Source of the DNA: Pseudomonas furukawaii
GTDB lineage: Bacteria; Pseudomonadota; Gammaproteobacteria; Pseudomonadales; Pseudomonadaceae
DNA length: 64,000 nucleotides
Direction of reading: 5' to 3'
NCBI RefSeq assembly: GCF_002355475.1
Contig: NZ_AP014862.1
Span: 3,100,001-3,164,000 of the forward strand
Position 1 is the first letter of the stretch. Every line of letters begins with the position of its first letter. Position numbers and translations under genes: made by a program. A model generated the notes under the pieces. That model was not told where the DNA came from. It was given only the letters and a program-made list of their open reading frames with translations, and did not search any database. Of the stretch, positions 8,362 to 17,317 are shown piece after piece.

Positions 8362-8925
8362 ATGAGCACCCTATTCGACCTGTTCGAGCGGCTTTCCAGC
8401 CTGATGCGCATCTGGCATCGGGAACACCCGCTGCTGGCCGAGCTGCAACCCGTGCAGCTCAGCGCGCTGCAGTACCTGTCCCGCTGCAATGGCTACTCCG
8501 ACACGCCCCTGGCCGTGACCGACTACCTCGGGCTGACCAAGGGCACGGTGTCCCAGTCCCTGAAGGTGCTGGAGGCAAAGGGGCTGATCGAGAAGCGGCC
8601 GGACCTGGCGGACAAGCGCAGCGTCCACCTGGTGCTGACGCCGCTGGCACGGGAGTTGTTGCGCGAGCTGACCCCTCCCGACTTCCTCGCCAGGGCGCTG
8701 GCCGCGATGGAGGGGGACGCCGCCGAGCTGGAGCGCTTGCTCGCCAGGTTATTGCGGACCATCCAGCAGCAGGAGGATGTGCCGGGCTTCGGCGTCTGCA
8801 AGACCTGCCGCTTCCACCAGCAACGGGATGGCGAACCCCATTGCGGGCTGACCGGGGAAGCCTTGAGTCGACCGGCGGCCGAGCTGATCTGCCGGGAACA
8901 CCAGCCTCGGGACGAGGCGGCCTGA
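8362..8925 (+). CDS. MarR-family regulator with cysteine-rich C-terminal tail
   Basis: The 187-aa protein has a MarR winged helix at about residues 30-110 (LTKGTVSQSLKVLEAKGLIEKRPDLADKR in two stretches) and a C-terminal extension at about 150-185. The extension carries four cysteines spaced CKTC-(N)-HC-(N)-IC near His residues. GGAGGTGA lies 3 bases before the ATG. Typical MarR proteins are about 140-150 aa, so the tail is extra; it could bind Zn2+, an Fe-S cluster, or act as a thiol switch (inference). Its divergent partner is a CPVC redox protein, so a thiol- or metal-responsive circuit is plausible. Confidence 0.75.
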   Translation: MSTLFDLFERLSSLMRIWHREHPLLAELQPVQLSALQYLSRCNGYSDTPLAVTDYLGLTKGTVSQSLKVLEAKGLIEKRPDLADKRSVHLVLTPLARELLRELTPPDFLARALAAMEGDAAELERLLARLLRTIQQQEDVPGFGVCKTCRFHQQRDGEPHCGLTGEALSRPAAELICREHQPRDEAA

Positions 8926-8961
8926 ACCGGATTGACCTGGGGCTTCCCTGCCCCGTCGCGC

Positions 8962-9222
8962 TCAGGCGCTCTTGCGGAAGAGTTCGCGACCGTTATCCAG
9001 GTACTGGTCCACCAGCCAGCGGCCATGGGCGATGGACGCGTGCTGCGCCTTCTCCAGCTCCGCCAGGAAGGCGTAGTTGGCCGGCAACGCGATGCGCCGG
9101 GTGGTCTGGCCGTCAGGCGCGGTGATATGGCAGCCCGCCGCCCAGGGCGTGGGGATGCCGGGATGCTCGAAGACATCGGCGACTATGGTGTGGTTGCGGT
9201 GGACACACTGCAGGGTACTCAT
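8962..9222 (-). CDS. Conserved small Pseudomonas protein, unknown function
   Basis: The 86-aa protein begins MSTLQCVHRNHTIVADVFEH; the ATG at 9222 follows AGAGGT at a good distance. The sequence is a compact alpha/beta domain with no signal peptide or membrane segment and a helical C-terminus (AFLAELEKAQHASIAHGRW). I do not recognise a functional family. It converges on the MarR gene (37 bases between the stops). Confidence 0.6.
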   Translation of the reverse strand: MSTLQCVHRNHTIVADVFEHPGIPTPWAAGCHITAPDGQTTRRIALPANYAFLAELEKAQHASIAHGRWLVDQYLDNGRELFRKSA

Positions 9223-9466
9223 GGGCGCTACCTCTTTGTTGAAGGCCCGCAGCCGGAATTGCGCGGGCGTGGCAGAGAGGGCCAACCGAAGGTCGGCAGC
9301 TGTCTTGCTCCCTTTCGGATATAGCACAGGGCTTTTTCTTCACCCGGGCAACCGACCAAGGGTCTTGCCCGGCGTCCGTCGGCAATCCGCTGCGTCGCCC
9401 TCCGGCTGACGGCCCCCAGGGTGCCGTTACCGAGGAACCCGGCCACGCCCCTCGCCCCGAAAGCGG

Positions 9467-9491
9467 AAGGGGCTGCACCTGGCAGCCCCTT
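9467..9491 (-). terminator. Hairpin terminator after the aldehyde dehydrogenase gene
   Basis: AAGGGGCTGC-cac/ctg-GCAGCCCCTT forms a 10-bp GC-rich stem just downstream (minus strand) of the dehydrogenase stop at 9510. No long T-run follows, so termination may be partial. Confidence 0.5.
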
Positions 9492-9509
9492 GTCCTGTAC
9501 CCGTCCCGA

Positions 9510-10889
9510 TCAGCGACGATCGCGCCAGATGGTCTGCACGTTGAGGAATTCGCGCAGGCCGAAATGGGACAGCTCGCGCCCGTAGCCACTCTTCTTCACG
9601 CCACCGATGGGCACGCGCGGGTCGGAGGCGGTGAAGCCGTTGATGAACACCGCGCCGCTGACGATGCGACGGGCGAGCTTCTGTGCCTTGGCGTCGTCAC
9701 GGGTCCAGAGGGCGCCACCCAGGCCGAACTCGCTGTCGTTGGCCAGTTCCACGGCGTGCTCGGCATCGCGGGCGACGATCAGGGAGGCCACCGGACCGAA
9801 GATCTCCTTGCGGAAGGCGGTCATGTCCGGGGTCACGTCGCCGAGGATGGTCGGCGCGTAGTAGTTGCCCTCGCCTTCCAGCCTGTGGCCACCCAGCAGC
9901 AGGCTCGCGCCTTCGGCCAGGGTGGCCTGGACCTGGCCATCCAGTTCGTCGCGCAGGTCGAAGCGCGCCATCGGGCCGATGAAGGTGTCGTCCGCCTGCG
10001 GGTCACCGATCTTCAGCGCCTGGACGGCGGCCACGAAGCGCTCGGTGAAGGCCTCCGCGATGGGGGCCTCGAGGATGATGCGCTTGGCGGCGATGCAGAC
10101 CTGGCCGGCGTTGTTGAAGCGGCTGGTGACGGCGGCCTTGACGGCGGCGTCCAGGTCGGCGTCGGCCAGCACGATGAAGGGGTCGGAACCGCCCAGTTCC
10201 AGCACGCATTTCTTCAGCGCCGCACCGGCCTGGGCGGCGATGGCGGCACCCGCGCCGACGCTGCCGGTGACCGCCACCATGGCGATGCGCGGATCGGCGA
10301 TGGCCACCGACACCAGCGGCGGCTCGACGTTGATCACCTCGAACACGCCTTCCGGCAGCCCGGCTTCAGCCCAGGCCTGGCCCAGCAAATGGGCGCCGCC
10401 CATGACGTTGGGGGCGTGCTTCAGGACATAGCTGTTGCCGCCGAAGATGATCGGCACCGCGCCGCGCATCACCTGCCAGACCGGGAAGTTCCAGGGCATC
10501 ACCGCCAGGACCGGGCCCAGGGGCAGGTAGGCCACCACGGCCTTGTCGTCCTCCACCAGGGTGGGCTCGTCGGCCAGCATGGCCGGGCCGTGCTCGGCGT
10601 ACCACTCGCAGAGCTTGGCGCACTTCTCGATCTCGCCCCGGGACTGGCTGATGGGCATGCCCATTTCGCTGGTGGTCATGCGCGCCATGGTCTCGGCATT
10701 GGCACGCAGGGCCTTGGCCATGCGCAACAGGGCCTGGGCACGTTCCTCGACGGGGGTCTGGCTCCAGGTCTCGAAGCCGCGCTGGGCGGAAGCCAGGCTG
10801 GCTTCCAGGGCGACGGCGTCCTGGTAGGGGTAGCGAGCGAGTTCGGCGCCCGTGGCGGGGTTCCGGGAAATGGCGGCGGCTTGGGTCAT
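9510..10889 (-). CDS. Sad-like NAD(P)-dependent (succinate-semi)aldehyde dehydrogenase
   Basis: The 459-aa aldehyde dehydrogenase has PWNFPVWQV (substrate channel), [12 protein letters not shown] with the general-base Glu, and [12 protein letters not shown] with the catalytic Cys. The short N-terminus and length match E. coli Sad/YneI (462 aa), an NAD+ succinate-semialdehyde dehydrogenase, more than the ~480-aa GabD. It oxidises an aldehyde to the acid in the cytoplasm; the substrate cannot be fixed from sequence. It has its own hairpin terminator and no operon partner. Confidence 0.75.
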   Translation of the reverse strand: MTQAAAISRNPATGAELARYPYQDAVALEASLASAQRGFETWSQTPVEERAQALLRMAKALRANAETMARMTTSEMGMPISQSRGEIEKCAKLCEWYAEHGPAMLADEPTLVEDDKAVVAYLPLGPVLAVMPWNFPVWQVMRGAVPIIFGGNSYVLKHAPNVMGGAHLLGQAWAEAGLPEGVFEVINVEPPLVSVAIADPRIAMVAVTGSVGAGAAIAAQAGAALKKCVLELGGSDPFIVLADADLDAAVKAAVTSRFNNAGQVCIAAKRIILEAPIAEAFTERFVAAVQALKIGDPQADDTFIGPMARFDLRDELDGQVQATLAEGASLLLGGHRLEGEGNYYAPTILGDVTPDMTAFRKEIFGPVASLIVARDAEHAVELANDSEFGLGGALWTRDDAKAQKLARRIVSGAVFINGFTASDPRVPIGGVKKSGYGRELSHFGLREFLNVQTIWRDRR

Positions 10890-11038
10890 GGTGTCCTCGT
10901 TGTACGTCTGGGCCGTTTCCGGCTCCGGTGAATCGTCGAACAGACGTTATGCGAGGCACCGATTCAGGTAAAACGAATAATCGAGAAGAAATCATTCACA
11001 AAAAAAGAACAGGTCGGCTCCCCTGCGGCAGGGTGCGC

Positions 11039-11485
11039 TCAGCTGAGCGCACCGAAACCTCCGCATTCAGCCAGTGCCCGAGTCGCCGGCCGGCTTCGAT
11101 AGCGCTCGCCGGCGTCCCGTGCAGTCACCACGTAGACCCGTTGCTCATCGCCATGGCGGAGCAGCAGGCATCGCAGGGTCTGGCCATCGTCCACCTCGAA
11201 CCAGCGCTCCTCGCCATCCTCGGTCACTTCCATGAAGCGGCAGACACGCGCCTGCACGGGAGTTGGCCTGAAACGCTCCCAGCCCTCCGGCAGCGACTCG
11301 GCGTCGACCAGCCAGCCGGTGGCGGGCAAGGTCCCGGATTCCTCCCGGCGACGTCCCCAGGGCAGCCACAGGATGCCCCGTGCCGGATCCTGGATCGGCA
11401 GCGCGGCGTCCGCATCGGTGTACTGGATCAGTTGGCGCAGGCCTTCGATGGTGAAGAGCCCGCTGACTTCCACGGAAAGGCACAT
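11039..11485 (-). CDS. Unknown 148-aa protein beginning Met-Cys; possible remote SRAP relative
   Basis: The ATG at 11485 follows GGAGGAGG at 7-8 bases, so the mature protein would start at Cys2. Order of motifs is MCLSVEVSG, then LWLPWGRR near residue 45, then [19 protein letters not shown] near residue 85. This loosely recalls SRAP/HMCES proteins (Cys2 nucleophile, RWGLIP, then PADGFYEW), but most key residues differ and the protein is shorter than the usual ~200 aa. The gene is divergent from the bufferin operon. I cannot assign a function; the SRAP idea is weak. Confidence 0.5.
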   Translation of the reverse strand: MCLSVEVSGLFTIEGLRQLIQYTDADAALPIQDPARGILWLPWGRRREESGTLPATGWLVDAESLPEGWERFRPTPVQARVCRFMEVTEDGEERWFEVDDGQTLRCLLLRHGDEQRVYVVTARDAGERYRSRPATRALAECGGFGALS

Positions 11486-11673
11486 GAACAACCTCCTCCC
11501 GGACGGCGCGCGTCCAGTCATGCTGCGACGGGCTATCGTTGGCAGAGGTTTTATCGTCGCCCGCCGCCTGAGTTTCGTGGGGTCGTATCAGGAGTCAAGA
11601 CAGACGCAGGCTGCCCGAGACGGGAGGACCGGGAGAGACGACGAAGCGCGCTCGATAAATTTAACGCCTGTGC

Positions 11674-11700
11674 TGTAACGCCCGGCGGGCTGTCCAGTCT
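11674..11700 (+). promoter_or_regulatory. Candidate ECF-sigma promoter of the bufferin operon
   Basis: TGTAACG (11674-11680) followed by 16 bases and GTCT (11697-11700) resembles ECF promoters of the GTAAC-N16-CGTC/CGAA kind; bufferin operons in Caulobacter are under the ECF sigma factor SigF. The -10-like part is about 74 bases before the bufA start. No ECF sigma gene is present in the window, so this rests on sequence likeness only. Confidence 0.35.
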
Positions 11701-11773
11701 CCCTTTACGAAGGCGCCACGCCGGCCTCCGCCGGAACGCCCCGATCACCCCAACACGCCTGGAGACATACCCG

Positions 11774-12082
11774 ATGAAAACCTCGACCACCGTCCTCTCC
11801 GCTGCCAGCCTCGCCTTTGCCCTGAGCACCGCCATCGGCCTGGCCACCGTGCCCACGGCCGCCCAGGCTGCCGATACCGAGAAGTGCTTCGGCATCGCCA
11901 TGAAGGGCAAGAACGACTGCGCCGCCGGTGCCGGCACCACCTGCGCGGGAACCTCGACCAAGGATTACCAGGGCAACGCCTGGAAGAAAGTGCCGGCCGG
12001 CACCTGCGAGAAAACCGCGTCGCCCACCTCCCCCACCGGTTTCGGCCAGCTCCAGGCCTTCAAGGAAGTGAGCCAGGGCTGA
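11774..12082 (+). CDS. bufA: BufA1-type bufferin precursor (DUF2282)
   Basis: The 102-aa product has a Sec signal peptide (residues 1-33, ending AAQAADTEK) and a short core with four cysteines in the bufferin-1 pattern: [17 protein letters not shown], then TTCAGTS, W-K-x-VPAGTCE. Bufferins are exported RiPPs whose cysteines are modified by an MNIO enzyme to heterocycles that bind copper or other metals. The next three genes encode the expected MNIO enzyme, DUF2063 partner and DoxX protein. A 20-residue tail ([19 protein letters not shown]) extends past the last Cys. Confidence 0.85.
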   Translation: MKTSTTVLSAASLAFALSTAIGLATVPTAAQAADTEKCFGIAMKGKNDCAAGAGTTCAGTSTKDYQGNAWKKVPAGTCEKTASPTSPTGFGQLQAFKEVSQG

Positions 12083-12106
12083 ACCTATCCGGCAGGAGCA
12101 CCGCCC

Positions 12107-12973
12107 ATGAAACACCAGGCTTCCCCCAGCGCTCCTGCCGGCGCCCTGCCGGCGCGGGCCGGGATCGGGCTCAAGCCCCAGCATTTTCGGGACCTTCTCG
12201 ATACCCGACCCGCCCTCGGCTTTCTTGAGATCCATGCCGAGAACTACATGGTGGAGGGCGGCCCCTTCCATCACTACCTCGGGTTGATCCGCGAGCGGTA
12301 CGCCCTGTCCGTCCATGGCGTCGGCCTGTCCATCGGCGCTGAAGGCCCCCTGGACCCGGCGCACCTGGATCGGCTGGCGACCCTGCTGGAGCGCTACCAG
12401 CCCGAATCCTTCTCCGAACACCTGGCCTGGTCCACCCACGGCGGCCGGTTCTTCAACGACCTGCTGCCACTGGCCTACGACGAGAACAGCCTGGAGTGCG
12501 TCTGCCGCCACATACAGCAGGTACAGGAGCGCCTGCGGCGGCGCCTCTTGCTGGAGAACCCGGCGACCTATGTCGAGTTCGCCAGCAGCGGAATCGACGA
12601 AGCCCAGTTCATCGCCGAGGTGGTCGCGCGCACCGGCTGCGGCCTGTTGCTGGACCTGAACAACCTCCACGTGTCCTGCACCAACCACCACCGCGACCCG
12701 CGCGCCTACCTGGCCACGTTGCCGCTGCACGCCGTGGGCGAGATCCACCTGGCCGGTTTCGCCGAGGACCGCGATGCCGCCGGCGCGCCCCTCCTGATCG
12801 ACGACCACGGCGCCCCGGTGGACGAGGCGGTCTGGACCCTCTACCGGGAAACCCTTGCGCGCCTGGGCCCACTGCCCACCCTGATCGAACGCGACAATGC
12901 CATTCCCCCGCTCGCCGAGCTGGTGGACGAAGCGCAGCGGGCCGCGCACCTGCTGAGCAGGGAGGCGGCATGA
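12107..12973 (+). CDS. bufB: BufB, MNIO (DUF692) bufferin-modifying enzyme
   Basis: The 288-aa multinuclear non-heme iron oxidative enzyme has a TIM-barrel with conserved metal-ligand stretches: LEIHAENYM (residues about 41-49), [10 protein letters not shown] (about 68), SEHLAWST (about 104), LLENPATY (about 147), [10 protein letters not shown] (about 183), GEIHLAGF (about 210), IDDHGAPV and [10 protein letters not shown]. MNIOs use a di/tri-iron centre to convert Cys residues of the precursor. It begins 24 bases after bufA, and its stop overlaps the bufC start (ATGA). Confidence 0.9.
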   Translation: MKHQASPSAPAGALPARAGIGLKPQHFRDLLDTRPALGFLEIHAENYMVEGGPFHHYLGLIRERYALSVHGVGLSIGAEGPLDPAHLDRLATLLERYQPESFSEHLAWSTHGGRFFNDLLPLAYDENSLECVCRHIQQVQERLRRRLLLENPATYVEFASSGIDEAQFIAEVVARTGCGLLLDLNNLHVSCTNHHRDPRAYLATLPLHAVGEIHLAGFAEDRDAAGAPLLIDDHGAPVDEAVWTLYRETLARLGPLPTLIERDNAIPPLAELVDEAQRAAHLLSREAA

Positions 12974-13746
12974 ACCAGGCCGACTTCGCCCACGCCCTGC
13001 TCGACCCGCAATGCAGCTGTCCGCCGGGACTGCGCAGTTGGAACGGTTCGGACCCGGCCCAGCGCTTCGCCGTCTATCGCAACAACGTGCTGGCCTCGCT
13101 GATCAACGCCCTGGCCGATGGATTCCCCGTCGTGAAGCAGCTGGTGGGCGACGGGTTCTTCACCGACATGGCGAGGCTGCACGCCCAGGCCTCCCCGCCC
13201 CGCAACCCGGTCCTGGCGTTCTACGGCGAGGATTTCCCGGATTTCATCCAGGGCTTCGAGCCCGCAGCCTGCGTGCCTTACCTCGCCGACGTCGCGCGAC
13301 TGGAACGGGCCCGCGTCCGCGCCTATCACGCGGCGGAGGTGGCGCCCCTGGACAAGGCCGGCCTGGGCGCCGTGCTCGCCGATCCCGAGGCCGTGCCCCA
13401 CCTGGTGTTCCGGTTGCATCCGTCGCTCCAGGCGCTGCAGTCGCCCTATGCCATCGCCTCGCTCTGGGGCGCTCACCAGGGCCTTCTCGAGCTGTCCACC
13501 GTGAACCCCGCCGAACCGGAATGCGCGCTGGTGCTGCGCAATGGCCTGGAGGTGGAGGTGCAGCGCTGCAGCCCTGGCACGCTCGCCCTGGTCAGGTCGC
13601 TGGGCCAGGCCACGCCGCTCGGCGCGGCGGTCGGCGCCGCCCTGGGCGTGGAGCCCGGATTCGACCCGGGCGCGGCCCTGGCCCTCCTGCTGGCCGGCGA
13701 CGCCCTCACCCATTTCGCTCTCGACCCCGCGAGGTACCCGGCATGA
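12970..13746 (+). CDS. bufC: BufC, DUF2063 putative peptide-recognition partner
   Basis: The 258-aa protein shows the DUF2063 pattern [29 protein letters not shown] in its N-terminal half, which is the DNA-binding-like helical domain of the family. DUF2063 proteins accompany MNIO enzymes and are thought to help recognise the precursor. ATGA overlaps join it to both bufB and bufD, so the three are translationally coupled. Confidence 0.85.
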   Translation: MNQADFAHALLDPQCSCPPGLRSWNGSDPAQRFAVYRNNVLASLINALADGFPVVKQLVGDGFFTDMARLHAQASPPRNPVLAFYGEDFPDFIQGFEPAACVPYLADVARLERARVRAYHAAEVAPLDKAGLGAVLADPEAVPHLVFRLHPSLQALQSPYAIASLWGAHQGLLELSTVNPAEPECALVLRNGLEVEVQRCSPGTLALVRSLGQATPLGAAVGAALGVEPGFDPGAALALLLAGDALTHFALDPARYPA

Positions 13747-14252
13747 ACACCGCGACCCGGTCCCACATCGATCCGCTGCCCGTGCGCCTGGTGCGCCAGG
13801 GGGTGGCGCTGTGCCAACGGCTGCCCTACAGCCTGGTGGCCTTCGTCGCCCGTTTCTCGATCGCGGCGGTGTTCTGGAAATCCGGCCAGACCAAGGTGGA
13901 GGGGCTGGCCATCGACCTGGTGGAAGGCACCTTCCAGCTCGGCGTGCCGCAGCTGTCGGCGTCCGCCATTCCCCTGTTCGCCGAGGAATACCGCCTGCCC
14001 CTGCTCTCCCCCGCGCTGGCGGCGCATCTGGCGGCCTTCGCCGAACACCTGTTTCCGCTGTTGATCCTGCTGGGGCTGGCGACGCGCTTTTCCGCCCTGG
14101 CGCTGCTGGGCATGACCCTGGTGATCCAGTTGCTGGTCTATCCCGGTGCCTACCCCACCCACGGCGTCTGGGCCGCCTGCCTGCTGCTGTTGATCGCCCA
14201 GGGACCGGGACGGCTGTCGCTGGATCACCTGATCGCCCGGCGCTACGGATAG
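13743..14252 (+). CDS. bufD: BufD, DoxX-family membrane protein of the bufferin operon
   Basis: The 169-aa inner-membrane protein has four predicted helices, the first around FVARFSIAAVFWKSGQTKV and later LFPLLILLGLATRFSALAL; this is the DoxX/TQO family common as the last gene of bufferin operons. Its start overlaps the bufC stop by 4 bases. It ends 14 bases before the convergent ercS stop. A redox or membrane-anchoring role is inferred. Confidence 0.85.
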   Translation: MNTATRSHIDPLPVRLVRQGVALCQRLPYSLVAFVARFSIAAVFWKSGQTKVEGLAIDLVEGTFQLGVPQLSASAIPLFAEEYRLPLLSPALAAHLAAFAEHLFPLLILLGLATRFSALALLGMTLVIQLLVYPGAYPTHGVWAACLLLLIAQGPGRLSLDHLIARRYG

Positions 14253-14266
14253 CGCAGTAGGCGCGA

Positions 14267-15961
14267 TCAGCCGGCCGGACCGATCAGCTGGCTGATCACC
14301 GCCCGCAGCTTGCCGGGCTTCACCGGCTTGTTGAGCAGCGGCACGCCGAGGTTGAGGAGGTCGCGCCGGCACTGGTCGGAGCGATCGGCGGTGATGATTA
14401 CCGCCGGTATGGACCGGGCGAATCGCTGGCGCAGCTGGCGGATCACATCGCAGCCCAACTGGCCGTGGTCCAGGTGGTAGTCCACCAGCATCAGGTCGGG
14501 CGCCCGGTCGTCCAGCACCGCCACAGCCCCTTCCAGGTCCGTGGCGGTCTGCACCTGGCAGCCCCACTGGCCGAGCAGCGCCGACATGCTTTCGAGGATG
14601 CCGGGCTCGTTGTCCACCACCAGCAGGCGCTGGCCGGGCAACGGGTCACCGGTCACCGGCCGGGCCTCCACATTGGGCCTCTCCGGCGGCAGGGCGCCGG
14701 TCAGCGGCACCTCGATGCTGAACACCGAGCCGCGCCCGACCTGGGAACGCACCTCGACGCGGTACTCCAGCATGCTGGCGATGCGATCGACGATGGCCAG
14801 TCCCAGGCCCACGCCCTTGCGCTCGGACGCGCGCCCCACGTCCAGCTGGTTGAATTCGAGGAAGATGGCTTCCAGCTGGTCTTCCGGGATGCCCCGCCCG
14901 CTGTCCCAGACCTCCAGCTTCAAGCGGTCGCCCCGGCGCCGCGCCCCCAGCAGGATGCGCCCCCGCTCGGTGTAGCGGCAGGCGTTGCTGAGGAAGTTGC
15001 GCAGGATGCGGGTGAGCAGGCGGAAGTCGGTGGTGATGTTCAGGCGCGGAATGCGCGTGCGCAGTTCCAGCCCGGCCGCCTCGGCCACGCCCTGGAACTC
15101 CGAGGCCAGCGGCCCCAGTACCTCGTCGAGGTGGTAGGTATCCAGGTCCGGCTTGATGGCGCTCTGGTCCAGCTTGGAGATGTCCAGCAGGTCGGCCAGC
15201 AGGTCCTCGGCGCCCTCAAGGGCCTGGTGGGTGCGCTCCACCAACTGTTTCTCGGAGGCCGGCAAGGCCCGCTCGCGCAGGGTCGACACCAGCAGGCGGG
15301 CGGCGTTGAGGGGTTGCAGCAGGTCATGGCTGGCCGCCGCCAGGTACTTGTCCTTGGACAGGTTGGCCGCTTCGGCGGCGTCGCGGGCTTCCCGCAACTG
15401 GGCGTTGAGCGCCTCCAGTTCCCGGGTCCGCTCCAGCACCCGCTGCTCCAGCTCGTCATTCAGGGTCTGCAGCCGTTGCTGCGCCAGGATGCGTTCGGTG
15501 ATGTCGGCGACGAAGCCCTCCACCAGCCCGTCCTCGTCCGGCTTCTGCAGCAGGTTCATGAGCACGTCCACATGGCTGCCGTCCTTGCGCACCAGCCGGG
15601 TCTCATAGCCGAACAGGCCGCCTTCGCGCTGCAACTGGCGACGGATCGCCGCCAGCTCGTCGGCGCCACCGGCGAACAGGTGGCGGCCAAGGTCGGTGAG
15701 CCGCTCCAGGCAGTCCTGGGGCGAACCGTAGCCGAGCATCCAGGCCAGGGCCGGGTTGGCCGCTCGCAGGCCATCCTTGAGGTTGGCCTGGAAGATGCCG
15801 TGCACGGCGTGCTCGAACAGCCACTTGTAGCGGTTGCGCTCGGTCTCCAGCTCTTCCAGGCGGGCGATCAGTTCCGGGTAATGGCTCTTGCGCGCGGAGT
15901 GGCTGCCGAGGCCCAGCAACCCGGTGAGGGCGTCGTGCTGCTCCTCAGAGGGCCTCGGCAT
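14267..15961 (-). CDS. ercS: ErcS, soluble PAS hybrid sensor histidine kinase
   Basis: The 564-aa protein has no membrane segment. Order: a PAS domain (residues about 40-165, WLFEHAVHGIFQANLKDG), coiled coil (170-215), HisKA with phospho-His in KYLAAASHDLLQPLNAARLL (about 228), HATPase_c with GRGIPEDQLEAIF and GVGLGLAIVDRIA, and a C-terminal receiver with the Asp in LMLVDYHLDHG (about 494). In P. aeruginosa ErcS is encoded beside ercA and acts in the cascade that controls exaA and pqq genes. The ATG at 15961 overlaps the ercA stop by 17 bases, so it is coupled to ercA. A start a few codons downstream is possible. Confidence 0.85.
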   Translation of the reverse strand: MPRPSEEQHDALTGLLGLGSHSARKSHYPELIARLEELETERNRYKWLFEHAVHGIFQANLKDGLRAANPALAWMLGYGSPQDCLERLTDLGRHLFAGGADELAAIRRQLQREGGLFGYETRLVRKDGSHVDVLMNLLQKPDEDGLVEGFVADITERILAQQRLQTLNDELEQRVLERTRELEALNAQLREARDAAEAANLSKDKYLAAASHDLLQPLNAARLLVSTLRERALPASEKQLVERTHQALEGAEDLLADLLDISKLDQSAIKPDLDTYHLDEVLGPLASEFQGVAEAAGLELRTRIPRLNITTDFRLLTRILRNFLSNACRYTERGRILLGARRRGDRLKLEVWDSGRGIPEDQLEAIFLEFNQLDVGRASERKGVGLGLAIVDRIASMLEYRVEVRSQVGRGSVFSIEVPLTGALPPERPNVEARPVTGDPLPGQRLLVVDNEPGILESMSALLGQWGCQVQTATDLEGAVAVLDDRAPDLMLVDYHLDHGQLGCDVIRQLRQRFARSIPAVIITADRSDQCRRDLLNLGVPLLNKPVKPGKLRAVISQLIGPAG

Positions 15962-17108
15962 ACACCACCTCGACATCCCGCAGGCTGGACTGGCGCGGGT
16001 TGGTGAGGATGCAGGGATCGTCCATGGCGTGGCGCGACAGGAAGGGGATGTCCGAAGTGCCGACACCATGCAGGCGCAAGGTCTCGTGGAAGCCCACGGC
16101 ATGCTTGAGCGTCACCAGGTGCTCCACCAGGCGCTGGCGCACCTGGTTCTGGTTCAGCCCCCGGCAATCGATGCCGAAGGTCTCGGCGATCACCTTGAAG
16201 CGCTCCGGCGTGGCGCTGTAGTTGAAGGCCACCACATGCTCCACCAGCACGGCGTTGCACAGGCCGTGAGGCAGGTCGAGGAAGCCCCCCAGGCTGTGGG
16301 ACATGGCATGCACCGCACCGAGGATGGCATTGGAGAAGGCCAGGCCGGCCTGCATGCTGCCGAGCATGATCTTCTCCCGCAGGGCGATGTCATGGGGATT
16401 GGCGATCATCGCCACCAGGTTGCCGTTGATCAGCCGCATGGCCTCCAGGGCATGGGGGTCGGTGAGCGGGCCATGGCCGGTGGAGACGAAGGCCTCGATG
16501 GCGTGCACCAGGGCGTCGATGCCGGTACAGGCGGAGAGGAAGGGGTCCATGCTCACCGTGGTTTCCGGATCGATCAGGGACACGTCCGGCACCACCGCCT
16601 TGCTGACGATGGAGAACTTCATCCGCTCCTGCTGGTTGGAGATGATCACGAACTGCGACACGTCGGCGGAGGTGCCGGCGGTGGTGGGGATGAGGATCAG
16701 TGGCGGGCTGGGCACTGTGAGGGTGTCCACGCCCTCGAACTCGAGGATGCTGCGCCCGTGGGCGACGACGATGCCGATGCCCTTGGCGCAGTCCATGGGG
16801 CTGCCGCCGCCCACGGCGACTATCACGTTGCAACCGGCGCTGCGATAGACCTCCGCCCCCAGCATCACCTCCTCCACGCGGGGGTTGGGCGACACCTGGG
16901 TGTAGAGGCAGTAGTCGATGCCCTGGGCCTGGAGGCTGGCTTCCACGTCGGCCACCCAGCCTGCGGCCTGCACCCCGGGGTCGGACACCACCAGGACCTT
17001 GCGCGCACCGAAGGTGCTGGCGTAATTGCCGACGTTGTGCCGACAGCCGGCACCGAAAATGATCTCGGGGGAAACGAACTTGCGAAGCGGGCTGATATCG
17101 TGACGCAT
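15945..17108 (-). CDS. ercA: ErcA, iron-containing alcohol dehydrogenase
   Basis: The 387-aa type III dehydrogenase has the NAD-binding motif AVGGGSPMDCAKGIG (about residue 96) and the Fe ligand region DALVHAIEAFVS and LGGFLDLPHGLCNAV (His residues). P. aeruginosa ErcA (PA1991) has this layout and is needed for ethanol-dependent induction of the exa system, probably as a sensor component rather than a bulk enzyme. The ATG at 17108 is preferred over the adjacent TTG. Its stop overlaps ercS, giving an ercA-ercS operon. Confidence 0.9.
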   Translation of the reverse strand: MRHDISPLRKFVSPEIIFGAGCRHNVGNYASTFGARKVLVVSDPGVQAAGWVADVEASLQAQGIDYCLYTQVSPNPRVEEVMLGAEVYRSAGCNVIVAVGGGSPMDCAKGIGIVVAHGRSILEFEGVDTLTVPSPPLILIPTTAGTSADVSQFVIISNQQERMKFSIVSKAVVPDVSLIDPETTVSMDPFLSACTGIDALVHAIEAFVSTGHGPLTDPHALEAMRLINGNLVAMIANPHDIALREKIMLGSMQAGLAFSNAILGAVHAMSHSLGGFLDLPHGLCNAVLVEHVVAFNYSATPERFKVIAETFGIDCRGLNQNQVRQRLVEHLVTLKHAVGFHETLRLHGVGTSDIPFLSRHAMDDPCILTNPRQSSLRDVEVVYAEAL

Positions 17109-17139
17109 CAAGACAGCTCTTTCTTGTAGTTATACGGTG

Positions 17140-17157
17140 AGTAGGAGTCAGCCTACT
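17140..17157. promoter_or_regulatory. Inverted repeat upstream of ercA
   Basis: AGTAGG-AGTCAG-CCTACT is a 6-6-6 inverted repeat about 32 bases before the ercA start. It is in the position of an operator; the binding protein is unknown. It does not match the TACC-NN-GGTA box found before the other alcohol-oxidation genes. Confidence 0.35.
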
Positions 17158-17264
17158 TGATTCCTAGGGCATTTCAATCAGACCTTAGGACGTTTCCGTC
17201 TTCGATCCAGAAGTCACCGCCACCCTGGCCCAGGCCCGAGCCCGGCGGGCTTCCCTCGCACCAG

Positions 17265-17285
17265 CCCTCTACCGGCGGGAGAGGG
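17265..17285. repeat. CCCTCT/AGAGGG REP-like hairpin
   Basis: CCCTCTACCGGCGGG-AGAGGG has an imperfect stem and lies between ercA and pqqH. The element at 48281-48315 (CCCCTCTCCC...GGGTGAGGG) is of the same general type. These are dispersed intergenic repeats; no gene is seen here. Confidence 0.35.
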
Positions 17286-17317
17286 AGACCCGCGTGAGGG
17301 CTCGGTGCGCGCGCTAT

